Positions 49,062-60,700 of a DNA stretch of 64,000 nucleotides are shown here, piece after piece (positions within the stretch are counted from its first letter, which is position 1; each line of letters begins with the position of its first letter). This DNA comes from Vreelandella piezotolerans. GTDB taxonomy: Bacteria; Pseudomonadota; Gammaproteobacteria; Pseudomonadales; Halomonadaceae. The notes below the pieces were generated by a model. That model was given only the letters and a program-made list of their open reading frames with translations. It had not been told where the DNA came from and ran no database searches. The stretch lies in assembly GCF_012427705.1 (NCBI RefSeq), contig NZ_CP048602.1, positions 1,612,001 to 1,676,000 on the forward strand. Reading direction: 5' to 3'. Both the position numbers and the translations under genes were made by a program.

Positions 49062-50513
49062 ATGTCAGGCCAAACGCTTTACGACAAACTCTGGAACCAG
49101 CATTTGGTGAAGCAGCGCGACGACGGTACGGCGCTGATCTACATCGACCGCCAACTGCTCCACGAAGTGACTTCGCCGCAAGCGTTTGAAGGCCTGCGTT
49201 TGGCCAACCGTAAGCCCTGGCGCTTGGATGCCAACCTGGCCACGCCGGACCATAACGTGCCCACCACGGTGAAAGAGCGCGCCGAAGGTAACAGCGGTAT
49301 CAAAGATCCGGTCTCGCTCATTCAGGTGCAAACCCTGGACGATAACTGCGTCGAGTACGGCATCGAAGAGTTCAAGATCAACGACCCGCGCCAGGGCATT
49401 GTGCACGTGGTTGGCCCTGAGCAGGGTGCCACACTGCCGGGTATGACCGTGGTATGCGGTGACTCCCACACCGCTACCCACGGCGCCTTTGGCGCGCTGG
49501 CCCACGGTATCGGCACCTCGGAAGTCGAGCACGTCTTGGCGACTCAGTGCCTGCTGGCGCAAAAAATGAAGAACATGCAGGTGCGCGTCGAAGGCGAGCT
49601 TGGCCTGGGCGTGACCGCAAAAGACGTGGTGCTGGCGATCATCGGCAAGATTGGCACCGCAGGCGGCACAGGCTACGCCATCGAGTTCGCTGGCAGCGCC
49701 ATCGAGTCTCTCTCCATGGAAGGCCGCATGACCGTGTGCAACATGGCCATCGAAGCGGGTGCCCGGGTGGGGCTGATTGCGGTCGACGACACCACCATCG
49801 ATTACCTCGCCGAGCGCCCCTTTGCGCCCACCGCCGAGCAGTGGGAAGCCGCCGTGGCCGACTGGCGTCTGCTGGTCTCCGATACCGATGCCCACTTCGA
49901 TAAAGTGGTCACCCTGAAGGCCGAAGAGATCGAGCCCCAGGTGAGCTGGGGCACCAGCCCCGAAATGGTCACCGGTATTTCCGGTCAGGTGCCCGACCCC
50001 CAGGCCGCCGATGACGAAACCGTCCAGCGCAGCCACTCCCGCGCGCTGGAGTACATGGGCCTGCAGGCCAACCAGAAAATTACCGATATCAAGCTGGACA
50101 AGGTGTTCATCGGCTCCTGCACCAACTCGCGTATCGAAGACCTGCGTGAAGCCGCCAAGGTGGCCAAGGGCAACAAGGTGGCCGATACCATCAAGCTGGC
50201 CATGGTGGTGCCGGGTTCTGGCCTGGTGAAGCGCCAGGCGGAAGCCGAAGGCCTCGACAAGATCTTCATCGAAGCGGGCTTCGAGTGGCGCGAGCCGGGT
50301 TGCTCCATGTGCTTGGCCATGAACGCCGATAAGCTGGGCGCGGGCGAGCACTGTGCGTCCACCTCCAACCGTAACTTCGAGGGACGCCAGGGCTACGGCG
50401 GTCGTACTCACTTGGTGAGCCCGGCCATGGCAGCGGCTGCCGCCATTGCCGGTCACTTCGTCGACGTACGCACCTTGCCCGCCAACGACGCCACCCACGC
50501 GCAGGAGGCCTAA
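49062..50513 (+). CDS. leuC: 3-isopropylmalate dehydratase large subunit
   Basis: Isomerises 2- to 3-isopropylmalate with a 4Fe-4S cluster. The 483 residues contain the aconitase motifs [20 protein letters not shown], the cluster Cys in [13 protein letters not shown] and the paired [15 protein letters not shown], and the typical [27 protein letters not shown] precedes the ATG. Head of leuCDB. Confidence 0.97.
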   Translation: MSGQTLYDKLWNQHLVKQRDDGTALIYIDRQLLHEVTSPQAFEGLRLANRKPWRLDANLATPDHNVPTTVKERAEGNSGIKDPVSLIQVQTLDDNCVEYGIEEFKINDPRQGIVHVVGPEQGATLPGMTVVCGDSHTATHGAFGALAHGIGTSEVEHVLATQCLLAQKMKNMQVRVEGELGLGVTAKDVVLAIIGKIGTAGGTGYAIEFAGSAIESLSMEGRMTVCNMAIEAGARVGLIAVDDTTIDYLAERPFAPTAEQWEAAVADWRLLVSDTDAHFDKVVTLKAEEIEPQVSWGTSPEMVTGISGQVPDPQAADDETVQRSHSRALEYMGLQANQKITDIKLDKVFIGSCTNSRIEDLREAAKVAKGNKVADTIKLAMVVPGSGLVKRQAEAEGLDKIFIEAGFEWREPGCSMCLAMNADKLGAGEHCASTSNRNFEGRQGYGGRTHLVSPAMAAAAAIAGHFVDVRTLPANDATHAQEA

Positions 50514-50516
50514 GCC

Positions 50517-51164
50517 ATGAAAAAGTTCGAACGTTTTGAAGGCGTGGTCGCGCCGTTGGATCGCGCTAATGTCGATACCGACCTGATCATTCCCAAGCAG
50601 TTTTTGAAGTCCATCAAGCGCACAGGCTTTGGCGTCAACCTGTTTGACGAGCTGCGCTACCTGGATGAAGGCCAGCCGGGGCAGGATTGCTCGAAGCGCC
50701 CGCTGAATCCTGATTTCGTATTGAACCAGCCGCGTTACCAGGGCGCTGAGGTACTGCTGGCGCGTCGTAACTTCGGTTGCGGTAGTTCCCGCGAACACGC
50801 CCCTTGGGCGCTGGAAGATTTCGGCTTCAAGGTGGTGATTGCCCCCAGCTTTGCCGACATTTTCTACAATAACGCCTTCAAGAACGGCATTTTGCTGGTC
50901 ACTCTGGCGGAAGAAGAAGTGGATCGCCTGTTTGCTGAAGTAGAAGCCAACGAGGGTTACCAGTTAGATATCGACCTTGAGCACCAGCGGGTGATCACGC
51001 CCAGCGGCGAAATTCTGGAGTTTGAGGTGGACGCGTTCCGCAAGCACTGTTTGCTCAACGGCTTGGACGATATCGGCATCACCTTGCAAGACGAAGACGC
51101 CATTCGCAGCTTTGAAGCGCAGCACCGTCAGCAGCGCCCGTGGCTGTTCCGCCAGCCTGCTTAG
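50517..51164 (+). CDS. leuD: 3-isopropylmalate dehydratase small subunit
   Basis: 215-residue swivel domain that completes the LeuCD enzyme. Family blocks: [40 protein letters not shown] (here [20 protein letters not shown]) and [18 protein letters not shown]. Starts 3 bases after leuC. Confidence 0.97.
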   Translation: MKKFERFEGVVAPLDRANVDTDLIIPKQFLKSIKRTGFGVNLFDELRYLDEGQPGQDCSKRPLNPDFVLNQPRYQGAEVLLARRNFGCGSSREHAPWALEDFGFKVVIAPSFADIFYNNAFKNGILLVTLAEEEVDRLFAEVEANEGYQLDIDLEHQRVITPSGEILEFEVDAFRKHCLLNGLDDIGITLQDEDAIRSFEAQHRQQRPWLFRQPA

Positions 51165-51223
51165 CGTCCACCCACTGAGTAGTGGGCTATAAGTATCTAA
51201 ATTATAAGTGCTAAGGATAGAGC

Positions 51224-52309
51224 ATGACTCATAAAGTGTTGCTGCTGCCCGGTGACGGCATCGGCCCGGAAATCGCGGCTCAGGCGGCGCGGTTGTTGAA
51301 AGCCTGCCAAGAGTCGGGCTTGGATATCGAGGTAGAAGAGGGCTTGGTGGGCGGTTCCGCTTACGATGTCCACGGTGAGCCGCTGCCCGCTGAAACACTG
51401 GAAAAAGCCAAAGCCGCCAGCGCCATTCTGCTGGGTGCGGTGGGTGGCCCCAAGTGGGATAAACTCGAAGACCTTTCCAAACGCCCTGAAAAAGGCTTGC
51501 TGGGGCTGCGTAAGAATCTCGGTCTGTTCGGCAACCTTCGCCCGGCCATGCTCTACCCGCAGCTAGCCAGCGCTTCCAGCCTGAAGCCGGAGCTGGTGGC
51601 GGGCTTGGATATCATGATCGTGCGGGAACTGACCGGCGGCATATACTTCGGGCAGCCGCGCGGTATCGAAGAGCGCAACGGTGAGCGCGTGGGCTTCAAC
51701 ACCTACGTCTACTCCGAAAGCGAAATCGAGCGCATTGGCCGCGTCGCGTTCGAGATGGCCCAGAAGCGCGGCAAGAAGCTCTGCTCGGTGGACAAGGCCA
51801 ACGTGCTGGAAGTGACGATTCTGTGGCGTGAGGTCATGGAGCGGCTGGCGCCGGAGTATCCGGACGTCGAGCTGTCCCACATGTACGTGGACAACGCTGC
51901 CATGCAGCTGGTGCGCGCGCCGAAGCAGTTCGATGTGGTGGTGACCGGCAACATGTTTGGCGACATTCTCTCCGATGCCGCCGCCATGCTGACCGGCTCC
52001 ATCGGCATGCTGCCTTCTGCATCGCTCAACGAGAGCGGGCAGGGCATGTACGAGCCTTGCCACGGCAGTGCGCCGGATATCGCGGGCCAGAACGTCGCCA
52101 ATCCGCTGGCGATGATGCTCTCGGTGGCGATGATGCTGCGTTACTCGCTCAATGAAACGGCAATGGCCGAGCGGATCGAAGCCGCCGTGGGTAGTGTGTT
52201 GGACGACGGCTTGCGCACCGCCGATATCGCCTCCGAGGGCATGAAGCGCGTTTCCACAGCCGAGATGGGTGACGCCGTACTCGCGGCGTTCGAGCGTTAT
52301 CAAGCATAA
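51224..52309 (+). CDS. leuB: 3-isopropylmalate dehydrogenase
   Basis: Oxidative decarboxylase forming 2-ketoisocaproate, NAD-dependent. 361 residues with [20 protein letters not shown], the substrate block [33 protein letters not shown] and the NAD-binding [26 protein letters not shown] precedes the ATG. A 59-base gap after leuD contains a small CCCACT/AGTGGG hairpin, so leuB may be separately tuned. Confidence 0.97.
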   Translation: MTHKVLLLPGDGIGPEIAAQAARLLKACQESGLDIEVEEGLVGGSAYDVHGEPLPAETLEKAKAASAILLGAVGGPKWDKLEDLSKRPEKGLLGLRKNLGLFGNLRPAMLYPQLASASSLKPELVAGLDIMIVRELTGGIYFGQPRGIEERNGERVGFNTYVYSESEIERIGRVAFEMAQKRGKKLCSVDKANVLEVTILWREVMERLAPEYPDVELSHMYVDNAAMQLVRAPKQFDVVVTGNMFGDILSDAAAMLTGSIGMLPSASLNESGQGMYEPCHGSAPDIAGQNVANPLAMMLSVAMMLRYSLNETAMAERIEAAVGSVLDDGLRTADIASEGMKRVSTAEMGDAVLAAFERYQA

Positions 52310-52360
52310 AGCGAGCTTGCTAACTAACTGATTCGTCTCGTTGCTTTGTAAATAGACCGC

Positions 52361-52386
52361 GTCGGCCGCCCTTAGGGGTGGCCGAC
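52361..52386. other. Hairpin between leuB and asd
   Basis: GTCGGCCGCCC (52361-52371) pairs with GGGTGGCCGAC (52376-52386) with one wobble-type mismatch around TTAG. No T-run follows. A perfect TATAAT at 52406-52411 just downstream suggests an asd promoter starts there. Confidence 0.55.
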
Positions 52387-52442
52387 GTCGTGTCTGATAT
52401 GTGTGTATAATATAGGTCTCATTCTTTGTTGGAGGACTTCAC

Positions 52443-53555
52443 ATGTTGAAAGTCGGTTTCGTGGGATGGCGTGGCATGGTTGGCTCGGTGCTGATGCAGC
52501 GCATGCAGGAAGAGGGTGATTTCAACGGCATCGAACCGATCTTTTTCACCACTTCTCAAGTCGGCCAGCCGGGTCCCGATATCGGCGTGGACGTGCCTCC
52601 GCTGAAAGATGCGTTTGCGCTGGACGACTTGAAAGCTCTAGACGTCATCGTGACCTGTCAAGGCGGTGACTACACCAAGAAAGTCTACGGCGACCTGCGT
52701 AACGACGGCTGGAAAGGCTACTGGATCGATGCCGCCAGCACCCTGCGGATGGACGATGACGCCACTATCGTTCTCGACCCGGTGAACCGCAACGTCATCA
52801 ACGACCAGCTCGCCAAAGGTGCGAAAACCTTCGTTGGTGGTAACTGCACCGTGAGCCTGATGCTCATGGGGTTGGGCGGTCTGTTCGAAGCCGATATGGT
52901 CGAGTGGATGACCTCCATGACCTATCAGGCGGCGTCAGGCTCCGGTGCCAAGCACATGCGCGAGCTGCTCAACCAGATGGGCCAACTGCGTGACAGCGTT
53001 TCCAGCGAGCTGGCCGACCCGGCGAGCGCGATTCTGGACATCGACCGCAAAGTGACCGCTGCCATGCGCGGTGGCGACTTCCCCACCGATAACTTCGCTG
53101 CGCCGCTGGCGGGCAGCCTGCTGCCGTGGATCGATACCAAGTTGGATAGCGGCCAAAGCCGCGAAGAGTGGAAGGGTAGCGTCGAGACCAACAAGATCCT
53201 GGGTCTCGACAACAACCCGATCCCCATCGATGGTCTTTGCGTGCGTATCGGTGCCATGCGCTCGCACAGCCAGGCGTTCACCATCAAGCTGAAGCAGGAC
53301 GTGCCGCTGGATGAGATCGAAGAGCGCATCGCCAAGCATAACGAGTGGGTCAAGCTCATCCCCAACGAGAAAGACGCCACCATTGCGGGCCTGACGCCTG
53401 CGGCGGCGACGGGTACGCTGCAAGTGCCGGTTGGTCGTTTACGCAAGCTGAAAATGGGCGGTGAATACCTCTCTGCCTTCAGTGTGGGTGACCAGCTGCT
53501 GTGGGGCGCTGCTGAACCGCTCAAGCGCATGCTGAAAATTTTGCGCGAGCAGTAA
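52443..53555 (+). CDS. asd: Aspartate-semialdehyde dehydrogenase
   Basis: NADPH-dependent enzyme at the branch to lysine/DAP, methionine and threonine. 370 residues; N-terminal [18 protein letters not shown], the active-site Cys in [37 protein letters not shown] and [25 protein letters not shown] precedes the ATG. It is the proteobacterial Asd type (370 residues as in E. coli). Confidence 0.97.
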   Translation: MLKVGFVGWRGMVGSVLMQRMQEEGDFNGIEPIFFTTSQVGQPGPDIGVDVPPLKDAFALDDLKALDVIVTCQGGDYTKKVYGDLRNDGWKGYWIDAASTLRMDDDATIVLDPVNRNVINDQLAKGAKTFVGGNCTVSLMLMGLGGLFEADMVEWMTSMTYQAASGSGAKHMRELLNQMGQLRDSVSSELADPASAILDIDRKVTAAMRGGDFPTDNFAAPLAGSLLPWIDTKLDSGQSREEWKGSVETNKILGLDNNPIPIDGLCVRIGAMRSHSQAFTIKLKQDVPLDEIEERIAKHNEWVKLIPNEKDATIAGLTPAAATGTLQVPVGRLRKLKMGGEYLSAFSVGDQLLWGAAEPLKRMLKILREQ

Positions 53556-53609
53556 GTGTCCGCGCAACGGCGCTGCACTTGCATCGCTACAAAGCGCTAG
53601 ACCACAAGA

Positions 53610-53639
53610 GGGAAGCTGTTCGCAGCTTCCCTTTTTTTT
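53610..53639 (+). terminator. Intrinsic terminator after asd
   Basis: GGGAAGCTG (53610-53618), loop TTCG, CAGCTTCCC (53623-53631), then eight T residues. Confidence 0.95.
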
Positions 53640-53810
53640 GTCGTATGCCGCGTTCTCACTCCTGGGCTCATAAAAACGGCTCATGCAAAAAGGTGCGTTG
53701 AACCTAGCGTCATGGTAAATACGTTATGATAAGAACGAACTAACATAGCTCGTGGCGGACAGGCATGACGCTTGCCAGGAGCCAGGGAATGGAAGGCAGT
53801 AGGGGCCGAG

Positions 53811-55847
53811 ATGAACAAAAAGCTGGCATGGTTGTTGTGGCTGCCGCTGAGCGTCGTGAGTCCGTTGGCTTTGGCCGTAGGGCTGGGGCAAGCCACCGTA
53901 AACTCAACGCTGCAGGCGCCGTTAGATGCCAGCGTGCCGCTCGTGAACGCCAGCGATGTGGTATTGGACGACGTACGCGTCGAGATAGCCGATGCCTCCG
54001 CTTTCCGCGCGCTAGGTTTGGAGTGGTCGCCGCTCGCGGCCAGCGTGCGCACCGAGCTTCAGCGCCTGCCCTCAGGCGCTCAGCTGGTACTGCGTTCCGA
54101 TCAAGCGGTGAATGAGCCGTGGTTGGATCTGCTGGTCACCCTCATTACGCCCGAAGGGCGGCGCACGGAAGCCCTGACGCTTCTCTTCGATCCGCCTAAC
54201 TATACTGCCAGCACCGCGTCCGCAGCGGGAGCATCGTCGGCGGTCTCATCGGCACCTTCGTCTGCGCCGCCATCCGTAGCCGCTTCTCGACCCAGCAGCG
54301 CCGCCCGTGACATCGCCTATGTGGCCAGCGGTGACACGCTTTGGGGCGTGGCGGCCCGTATCAAGCCTGCAGACGTTAGCGTCCAACAGATGATGGTGGC
54401 GCTGGTGGATGCGAATCCGACGGCATTCCCCACCGGCAACGTCGACGACATGCGTGCAGGCCAGACACTCAACGTGCCGAGTCGAGAGCAATTGATGGCT
54501 CGCTCGCCTGCCCAGGCCGCGCAAGCGATTCAATCGATGCGTCAGTCGTCTTCCGAGCCCTCTACCGTGCCGCCCTCAAACAATGCCCCGGCCTCCCAGC
54601 CGTCGGCTGAGACGGCAAGTGAGGTGGCGGCCTCCTCCGCTCCCAACACTGGCTCGCCCGACAGCGCACCTGTGGCGACCGTGCAAGAGGGCGAGCTGGC
54701 GGGCTTGACCCTTAACGATCTAGCCGAACAACTGCTAGAAAGCCAGGCCATGTTGCAAACTCTGCTCGATGAGCGTGAAGCCATGCGTGCTGAGATGGCC
54801 GCGCTGCGCCAGGAGGTTGCCTCGTTGACGGAGGCGCTGAGTGCCTCTCAACAAGAGACTCGTCGAGCGCTGGCGGCGGCCGAAGCACGTGGAGCGGAGC
54901 CTAGCTCGCCCGATATTCAAGCGGTCTCGTCTCCCGTTGCTGCGGATACGCCCGCGGGCGCTTCTGCCAGCCCCAGCATCATCGAGCGGATGGAGCAATA
55001 TCAGTGGCCACTCGCCAGCGTGGCCTTGGCCCTGCTGCTGGGCGCGCTGATTTGGTCACGTAAGCGCCGTGAGCGGCAGTGGGAGGATGCGCCCGCTCCC
55101 ATGGGTATCAACGCCGATGTCACGCCCTCCAAGCGTACCGAGCCAGGGATGGCTTCTTCGGCCAACGCGGCCCCGATGGCGTCGTCAGTGCCGCCCGAGG
55201 CTTCCCTCTATACGCCGCCGCGCACCGACTCCGCCGTGCCGTCGAGCCACGCTGGATCAGCAGCGTCGGAGGAAACGGGCGGGCCTGACGAGCGCGTCGC
55301 AACCGATGACGATGGCCCCGGCCATCACACTGGCGAACGGGCGCCTGACCATTTGGAGCATGGGGATTTTGAGCCTCAGCCTCGTGAGCCGAGCGATCAT
55401 GAGCCGTTATACCGCGAACCGTCCTACCCTGAGACAAGTGATGACGAGACTATCACTGTCGATGAGCGCGACGAATTACGATATGCGGCTGATCAGTATG
55501 ATGACGCCCCTCTCACGGCAGTGTCCGAGGAGGATGAGGCCGCGCTGGAAGCCGCTTTCCTAGACACCCCAGAGCCTGTCGATCAGATGTCGTCTGGTGC
55601 GCCCATGCAAGCGTCCATGCAAGAGAGCGGTGAGCCACCGTTACAGGACGAGGATCGTGCGCACTACATCGATTACCATCCGCCATCACTGACCCGTGAG
55701 GCATCAGGCGGCGAGGAAGGGGCAGACGACCAAGCAGGCGCGAGGTCGTCGCAAGAGAGCCGCGTGGCGCAGCCACCCCGTGTGCCGGAAGAGGAGTGGG
55801 ACATCGAAGAGGTGGCATTCGAGCCGCGACGTCGGGATAATGGCTAA
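53811..55847 (+). CDS. fimV: FimV/HubP-type polar protein lacking the usual C-terminal domain
   Basis: Inner-membrane peptidoglycan-binding protein that organises cell poles. The ATG at 53811 gives a signal peptide (KLAWLLWLPLSVVSPLALA), then the FimV N-terminal beta-domain (GLGQATVNSTLQAPLDASVP), a LysM domain at about residues 165-225 (VASGDTLWGVAARIKP), a coiled coil (LLDEREAMRAEMAALRQEVA), one transmembrane helix (WPLASVALALLLGALIW) and a long acidic cytoplasmic region. The usual C-terminal TPR/FimV domain is not seen; it ends WDIEEVAFEPRRRDNG. 678 residues; location between asd and truA is the conserved fimV place. Confidence 0.9.
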   Translation: MNKKLAWLLWLPLSVVSPLALAVGLGQATVNSTLQAPLDASVPLVNASDVVLDDVRVEIADASAFRALGLEWSPLAASVRTELQRLPSGAQLVLRSDQAVNEPWLDLLVTLITPEGRRTEALTLLFDPPNYTASTASAAGASSAVSSAPSSAPPSVAASRPSSAARDIAYVASGDTLWGVAARIKPADVSVQQMMVALVDANPTAFPTGNVDDMRAGQTLNVPSREQLMARSPAQAAQAIQSMRQSSSEPSTVPPSNNAPASQPSAETASEVAASSAPNTGSPDSAPVATVQEGELAGLTLNDLAEQLLESQAMLQTLLDEREAMRAEMAALRQEVASLTEALSASQQETRRALAAAEARGAEPSSPDIQAVSSPVAADTPAGASASPSIIERMEQYQWPLASVALALLLGALIWSRKRRERQWEDAPAPMGINADVTPSKRTEPGMASSANAAPMASSVPPEASLYTPPRTDSAVPSSHAGSAASEETGGPDERVATDDDGPGHHTGERAPDHLEHGDFEPQPREPSDHEPLYREPSYPETSDDETITVDERDELRYAADQYDDAPLTAVSEEDEAALEAAFLDTPEPVDQMSSGAPMQASMQESGEPPLQDEDRAHYIDYHPPSLTREASGGEEGADDQAGARSSQESRVAQPPRVPEEEWDIEEVAFEPRRRDNG

Positions 55848-55877
55848 CCTTCAATACTCTCCAAATGACGTGGCTCG

Positions 55878-56816
55878 ATGACGCTGTTCTACCACTTTGA
55901 TGAGACACAACCGCTAGCGGGCCGCTTGGCGATGGGCGTCGAGTACGATGGCTCTCGCTTTTGCGGCTTTCAGCGGCTCAAGCACGCGGCCTCCGTTCAG
56001 CAGGCCATCGAGGATGCGCTGGCCAAAGTGGCCGGTGCACCGGTGCATATTTACGCCAGTGGGCGTACCGACTCCGGCGTTCATGCCACCCGCCAGGTCA
56101 TCCACTTCGATCCCCCGGTCCAGCGCACTGAGAAAGCGTGGATTTTTGGCGCCAACACCAATTTACCCAGGGATGTGGCGGTACGCTGGGTGAAGCCGGT
56201 ATCCGATGACTTCCACTCCCGTCTGGGCGCGCTGGCGCGTCGCTATCGCTATATTTTCTTGAACCAAATCAGTCGACCCGTGCTAGAGCGCGCCAACGTG
56301 ACCTGGTGTCGAGACCCGTTGGATGCCGATGCTATGCACCGTGCGGCCCAAGCGTTGGTGGGTGAGCACGACTTCAGCAGCTTTCGCGCCGCCGGGTGTC
56401 AATCGAAAACCCCTTGGCGGCAGATGCACTTCGTGGAAGTGAAGCGCTACGGCCCGCTGGTGGTGATCGACATTCAAGGCAATGCCTTTTTGCATCATAT
56501 GATTCGCAACATTGCCGGTGCCCTGGCAAGCGTGGGCCGCGGCGCCCAAGACGAAGGCCATATTGCGCGCCTACTGGCGCTGAAAAACCGCCGCCAGGGC
56601 GATGTCACGGCGCCTGCTTGCGGCCTGCATTTCGTCGACTCCATCTATGACGAGCGTTTCGAGCTGCCCAAAGAGCCGATCGGGCCGAACCTGTTGGCCT
56701 TCACCGGCGAGTGGACCGGCGAGCGGGTGCTGCCCGACAGCCCTCGTGTTGCCGCACGTCGGCGGCTCACGTTCTCCAAACAGGCCCATCCGCAGCATCA
56801 GGAGACATCTTCATGA
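55878..56816 (+). CDS. truA: tRNA pseudouridine(38-40) synthase
   Basis: Modifies positions 38-40 of the tRNA anticodon arm. 312 residues; MGVEYDGSRFCGFQRLKHAA begins the fold, the catalytic Asp is in IYASGRTDSGVHATRQV, and HHMIRNIAGALASVGRG is the C-terminal block. An N-terminal lead of 18 residues and a basic C-terminal tail make it longer than E. coli TruA (270). It overlaps trpF (ATGA). The start has only a weak ribosome site. Confidence 0.95.
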   Translation: MTLFYHFDETQPLAGRLAMGVEYDGSRFCGFQRLKHAASVQQAIEDALAKVAGAPVHIYASGRTDSGVHATRQVIHFDPPVQRTEKAWIFGANTNLPRDVAVRWVKPVSDDFHSRLGALARRYRYIFLNQISRPVLERANVTWCRDPLDADAMHRAAQALVGEHDFSSFRAAGCQSKTPWRQMHFVEVKRYGPLVVIDIQGNAFLHHMIRNIAGALASVGRGAQDEGHIARLLALKNRRQGDVTAPACGLHFVDSIYDERFELPKEPIGPNLLAFTGEWTGERVLPDSPRVAARRRLTFSKQAHPQHQETSS

Positions 56817-57448
56817 CGCTTAGCGTAACGCGCACGCGCATCAAGTTCTGTGGGTTGACGCGCCCGGCGGATATCGACCGGGCGGTAGCGCTTGGCGTCG
56901 ATGCGCTGGGCTTCGTCATGTGGCCGCAAAGCCGCCGGAGCGTCACGCCAGAAACGCTGGCGACGCTGGCGGCGCAGGTGCCTGCCTTCGTAACGCGGGT
57001 CGGACTCTTCGTCGATCAGTCTGCAGAGTTCATCGAGCAGTGCCTGCCGCACTTGGATTTGATCCAGTTTCATGGCGACGAGTCACCGGCGTTCTGCGAG
57101 CAGTTCGGTCGGCCTTGGATCAAAGCGTTACGCATGCGCGATGGGCTTGATTTACACGACGCCGCGACGATCTATGGCGGTGCCCAAGCGCTGCTGTTGG
57201 ATGCCTATCGACCCGGTGTACCAGGTGGAACTGGTGAGACCTTCGATTGGTCTAGAATCCCCGCAACCCTGGCAAAACCTGTTATTCTCGCGGGTGGACT
57301 GACCGCCGATAATATTGCCAGGGCGGTCAACGACGTGGCGCCGTATGCGGTCGATGTGTCGGGCGGTATCGAAGCATCTCCCGGCGTGAAAGAGGCCGAC
57401 TCGATGGCCGCTTTCGTTCGCCATGTGGCGCAGGCTGACATCCGCTAA
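56813..57448 (+). CDS. trpF: Phosphoribosylanthranilate isomerase
   Basis: TIM-barrel enzyme of tryptophan synthesis, stand-alone (not fused to TrpC). 211 residues from the ATG overlapping the truA stop; AGGAGA is 8 bases upstream. RIKFCGLTRPADIDRAVALG has the catalytic Cys; LIQFHGDESPAFC, LLLDAYRPGVPGGTGETFDW (catalytic Asp), PVILAGGLTADNIARAV and VDVSGGIEASPGVKE follow. Confidence 0.96.
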   Translation: MTLSVTRTRIKFCGLTRPADIDRAVALGVDALGFVMWPQSRRSVTPETLATLAAQVPAFVTRVGLFVDQSAEFIEQCLPHLDLIQFHGDESPAFCEQFGRPWIKALRMRDGLDLHDAATIYGGAQALLLDAYRPGVPGGTGETFDWSRIPATLAKPVILAGGLTADNIARAVNDVAPYAVDVSGGIEASPGVKEADSMAAFVRHVAQADIR

Positions 57449-57547
57449 ACGTGCTTGCGCGCACGCACTTTTCGATGCGCTTCCCACCGGTCGTGGGCGA
57501 GCCAGACACCATTCATTCATTTGCCTTTTCTGGCGATCTCGTGAGGT

Positions 57548-58786
57548 ATGCCTGTGACTGTCTCAGCAACAGAAACCAAGTTCAGCGACCTGACCCGAAT
57601 GCCGGATGCCCGCGGTCATTTTGGCCCCTACGGCGGCCGGTTCGTGTCAGAAACCCTTAGCTTTGCTCTGGAAGAACTGGAGCAGATCTACCTCAGTCTG
57701 CGCGACGACCCGGATTTCCAAACCGAATTCGATCGTGACTTGGCTTACTACGTGGGCCGTCCGTCGCCGCTGTATCATGCCAAGCGCTGGTCTGACTCGC
57801 TGGGCGGGGCACAGATTTGGTTGAAACGTGAAGACCTCAATCACACTGGTGCTCACAAGGTGAACAACACCATCGGTCAGGCGCTGCTGGCGAAAAAAAC
57901 CGGCAAGCCTCGGGTAATTGCTGAAACCGGCGCTGGCCAGCACGGCGTGGCGACAGCCACCGTCGCCGCCCGACTCGGGTTGGAGTGTGACGTGTACATG
58001 GGGGCGGAAGACGTGCAGCGTCAAAAGCTCAATGTTTACCGCATGCGCTTGCTGGGTGCCCGTGTCATTCCGGTAGAGTCGGGCACGCGGACGCTGAAAG
58101 ACGCCATGAACGAAGCCCTGCGCGACTGGGTCACCAACGTCGATAACACCTTCTACATCATCGGCACCGTGGCGGGCCCGCACCCATACCCGCAGCTCGT
58201 GCGCGACTTCAATGCCGTGGTAGGTCGCGAAGCTCGCCGTCAGTCGCTAGAACAGATTGGCCGTTTGCCGGATGCGCTGATCGCCTGTGTTGGGGGTGGT
58301 TCCAATGCGCTGGGGCTGTTCTACCCGTTCGTCGAGGATGACGCCGTAGCGATGTATGGCGTGGAGGCCGGAGGCGATGGGGTCGAGACGGGGCGTCACG
58401 CTGCACCGCTATCCTCGAATGCGCCACGCGGCGTACTGCACGGTAACCGAACCTATCTGATGTCCGACGAGGGCGGGCAGGTGTCGGACACTCACTCCAT
58501 TTCGGCGGGCCTGGATTATCCCGGCGTTGGCCCCGAGCACTCGCTGTGGAAAGACGTCGGCCGGGTCAACTACGTGGCTGCGAACGACAAAGAAGTGCTG
58601 GAAGCGTTCCGCGAGCTGACCCACATGGAGGGCATCATGCCCGCGCTGGAATCGGCCCATGCGTTGGCCCATGCCAAGGTGCTGGCGCCCACCATGCGCC
58701 CAGACCAGCATATCGTGGTGAATCTCTCGGGTCGCGGTGATAAAGACATCATGACCGTGGCGAAAATCGACGGCATCGAGTTTTAA
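57548..58786 (+). CDS. trpB: Tryptophan synthase beta chain
   Basis: PLP enzyme joining indole and serine. 412 residues; the PLP-binding Lys is in [40 protein letters not shown] is the substrate loop, and the phosphate-binding [10 protein letters not shown] follows. N-terminal extension of about 15 residues compared with E. coli TrpB (397). A 99-base gap separates it from trpF. Confidence 0.97.
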   Translation: MPVTVSATETKFSDLTRMPDARGHFGPYGGRFVSETLSFALEELEQIYLSLRDDPDFQTEFDRDLAYYVGRPSPLYHAKRWSDSLGGAQIWLKREDLNHTGAHKVNNTIGQALLAKKTGKPRVIAETGAGQHGVATATVAARLGLECDVYMGAEDVQRQKLNVYRMRLLGARVIPVESGTRTLKDAMNEALRDWVTNVDNTFYIIGTVAGPHPYPQLVRDFNAVVGREARRQSLEQIGRLPDALIACVGGGSNALGLFYPFVEDDAVAMYGVEAGGDGVETGRHAAPLSSNAPRGVLHGNRTYLMSDEGGQVSDTHSISAGLDYPGVGPEHSLWKDVGRVNYVAANDKEVLEAFRELTHMEGIMPALESAHALAHAKVLAPTMRPDQHIVVNLSGRGDKDIMTVAKIDGIEF

Positions 58787-58794
58787 GGGCGAGC

Positions 58795-59598
58795 ATGAAT
58801 CGTATTGACCAGCGTTTTGCAGAGTTGAAACAGCAGGGCCGTAAAGCCCTCATTCCCTACATCACCGCAGGCGACCCTGCACCGCAATACACCGTGGGCT
58901 TCATGCATGCCCTGGTGGAAGCAGGGGCCGATGTGATCGAGCTGGGCGTGCCGTTTTCTGACCCCATGGCCGATGGCCCGGTGATTCAGAAAGCCTGCGA
59001 GCGGGCGCTAAAACAGGGCACTCGCTTGGTGGACCTGCTGGAGATGGTGGCCGAGTTTCGTCAAACCGATACCACCACCCCCATCGTCTTGATGGGGTAT
59101 CTGAACCCCATCGAGCGCATCGGCTATGACGTGTTTGCCGACAAAGCGGCAAGCGTCGGTGTGGATGGCGTCCTGGTAGTGGATATGCCGCCAGAAGAGG
59201 CCGATGAGTTCGGCCCGCTGTTGAAAGCACGTGACTTGGCGGCGATTTTCTTGGTTGCGCCTACCACTTCCCATGCCCGTGCCGCTACAATATGCGCCCA
59301 CGGTGAGGGCTACCTTTATTATGTTTCGCTGAAAGGCGTCACCGGTGCGGCTACGTTGAACGCTGAAGACGTGGCCGAGCACCTTGCACCATTGCGCGAT
59401 ATGACCGATCTACCGCTTTGCGTCGGGTTTGGTATTCGCGATGGTGTGACGGCTGCCGAAGTGGCAAAAGTCGCCGACGGTGTCATCGTAGGCAGTGCAT
59501 TGGTGAACCGTATTGCCGATAGCGTCGATGCGCCTGAAACGATTGCCGGGCAATTGAAAAGCGTGCTAGCAGACATGCGCACCGCCATGGACGCCTAA
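58795..59598 (+). CDS. trpA: Tryptophan synthase alpha chain
   Basis: Cleaves indole-glycerol phosphate to indole, channelled to TrpB. 267 residues; catalytic Glu in [20 protein letters not shown], catalytic Asp in [17 protein letters not shown], and [17 protein letters not shown] plus [20 protein letters not shown] for phosphate binding. Starts 8 bases after trpB. Confidence 0.97.
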   Translation: MNRIDQRFAELKQQGRKALIPYITAGDPAPQYTVGFMHALVEAGADVIELGVPFSDPMADGPVIQKACERALKQGTRLVDLLEMVAEFRQTDTTTPIVLMGYLNPIERIGYDVFADKAASVGVDGVLVVDMPPEEADEFGPLLKARDLAAIFLVAPTTSHARAATICAHGEGYLYYVSLKGVTGAATLNAEDVAEHLAPLRDMTDLPLCVGFGIRDGVTAAEVAKVADGVIVGSALVNRIADSVDAPETIAGQLKSVLADMRTAMDA

Positions 59599-59689
59599 GC
59601 GCGTTCCTCATCGTCTACACTGAATCGATTGACGACACTCATCAGGCTTGGCGTGGCCAAGCCTTGACGTACACGGAAGCCTTTTTGAT

Positions 59690-60700
59690 ATGAGCTGGTT
59701 AGACAAGATCGTGCCCTCCATGGGGCGTATCCAGCGTAAAGACCGTCGTGCCAGCGTGCCCGACGGCCTCTGGCGTAAATGTCCCAAGTGTGAAGCGGTT
59801 CTCTACCTACCTGAGCTAGAGAAGCATCACAGCGTCTGCCCCAAGTGTGAGCACCACCTACGCTTGACGGCGCGCAAACGCTTGGACTGGTTCCTGGATA
59901 AACAGGGGCGCGAAGAGATCGCGGCAGAGATCGAGCCGAACGACCGCCTGAAATTCCGCGATTCCAAGAAGTACAAAGACCGTCTGACCGCTGCGCAAAA
60001 AGAGACCGGCGAGAAAGATGCGCTGGTCGCGATGCGTGGCGAGCTGGAAGGTTTGCCGATCGTTGCCGTGGCATTCGAGTTCACTTTCATGGGCGGCTCC
60101 ATGGGTGCCGTGGTGGGCGAGAAATTCGTTCGCGCGGCGACCATCGCCCTCGAAGAGGGCATTCCACTGGTCTGCTTTGCCGCATCGGGCGGTGCACGGA
60201 TGCAAGAAGCGCTGTTCTCGCTGATGCAGATGGCAAAAACGTCAGCAGCCCTCGAGAAGCTCAAGCAGGCGGGCGTTCCCTATATTTCGGTATTGACCGA
60301 TCCTGTATTTGGCGGCGTATCGGCCTCTTTGGCGATGCTGGGCGACTTGAACATCGCCGAGCCGAATGCGCTGATCGGTTTTGCGGGCCCCCGAGTGATC
60401 GAACAGACCGTACGAGAGACGTTGCCGGAAGGCTTCCAGCGCAGCGAATTCTTGCTGGAGCACGGTACGGTCGACATGATCGTTCACCGCCACGACATGC
60501 GCGCACGGGTAGGCGGCGTACTGCGTAAGCTCACGCATCAAAGCGCTCGCCCGGTAAACGATGAATCGTCAGACGCCGAGGTGGTAGAGCCGGTCGTGAA
60601 TGAAGAGCAGTTGGCCGATGCTGCTGAAGCACCTGCCAAAAGCACGGGTAATGCAGAGGCGCGTCCTGCATCGAGCGATGACGCGTCACGCAATGCCTAA
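59690..60700 (+). CDS. accD: Acetyl-CoA carboxylase carboxyltransferase beta subunit
   Basis: Transfers carboxyl from biotin to acetyl-CoA with AccA. The ATG at 59690 gives [20 protein letters not shown]. Zinc finger [20 protein letters not shown] then CPKC-type ligands, and crotonase-like blocks [57 protein letters not shown]. The 336 residues end with an acidic, low-complexity tail after the family end (about residue 290). The folC start lies inside its end. Confidence 0.96.
   Translation: MSWLDKIVPSMGRIQRKDRRASVPDGLWRKCPKCEAVLYLPELEKHHSVCPKCEHHLRLTARKRLDWFLDKQGREEIAAEIEPNDRLKFRDSKKYKDRLTAAQKETGEKDALVAMRGELEGLPIVAVAFEFTFMGGSMGAVVGEKFVRAATIALEEGIPLVCFAASGGARMQEALFSLMQMAKTSAALEKLKQAGVPYISVLTDPVFGGVSASLAMLGDLNIAEPNALIGFAGPRVIEQTVRETLPEGFQRSEFLLEHGTVDMIVHRHDMRARVGGVLRKLTHQSARPVNDESSDAEVVEPVVNEEQLADAAEAPAKSTGNAEARPASSDDASRNA

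Noticed and set aside
49065..50798. 577-codon minus-strand open frame
   Set aside because: Antisense to leuC and leuD; composition rich in His/Gly/Gln typical of a shadow frame.
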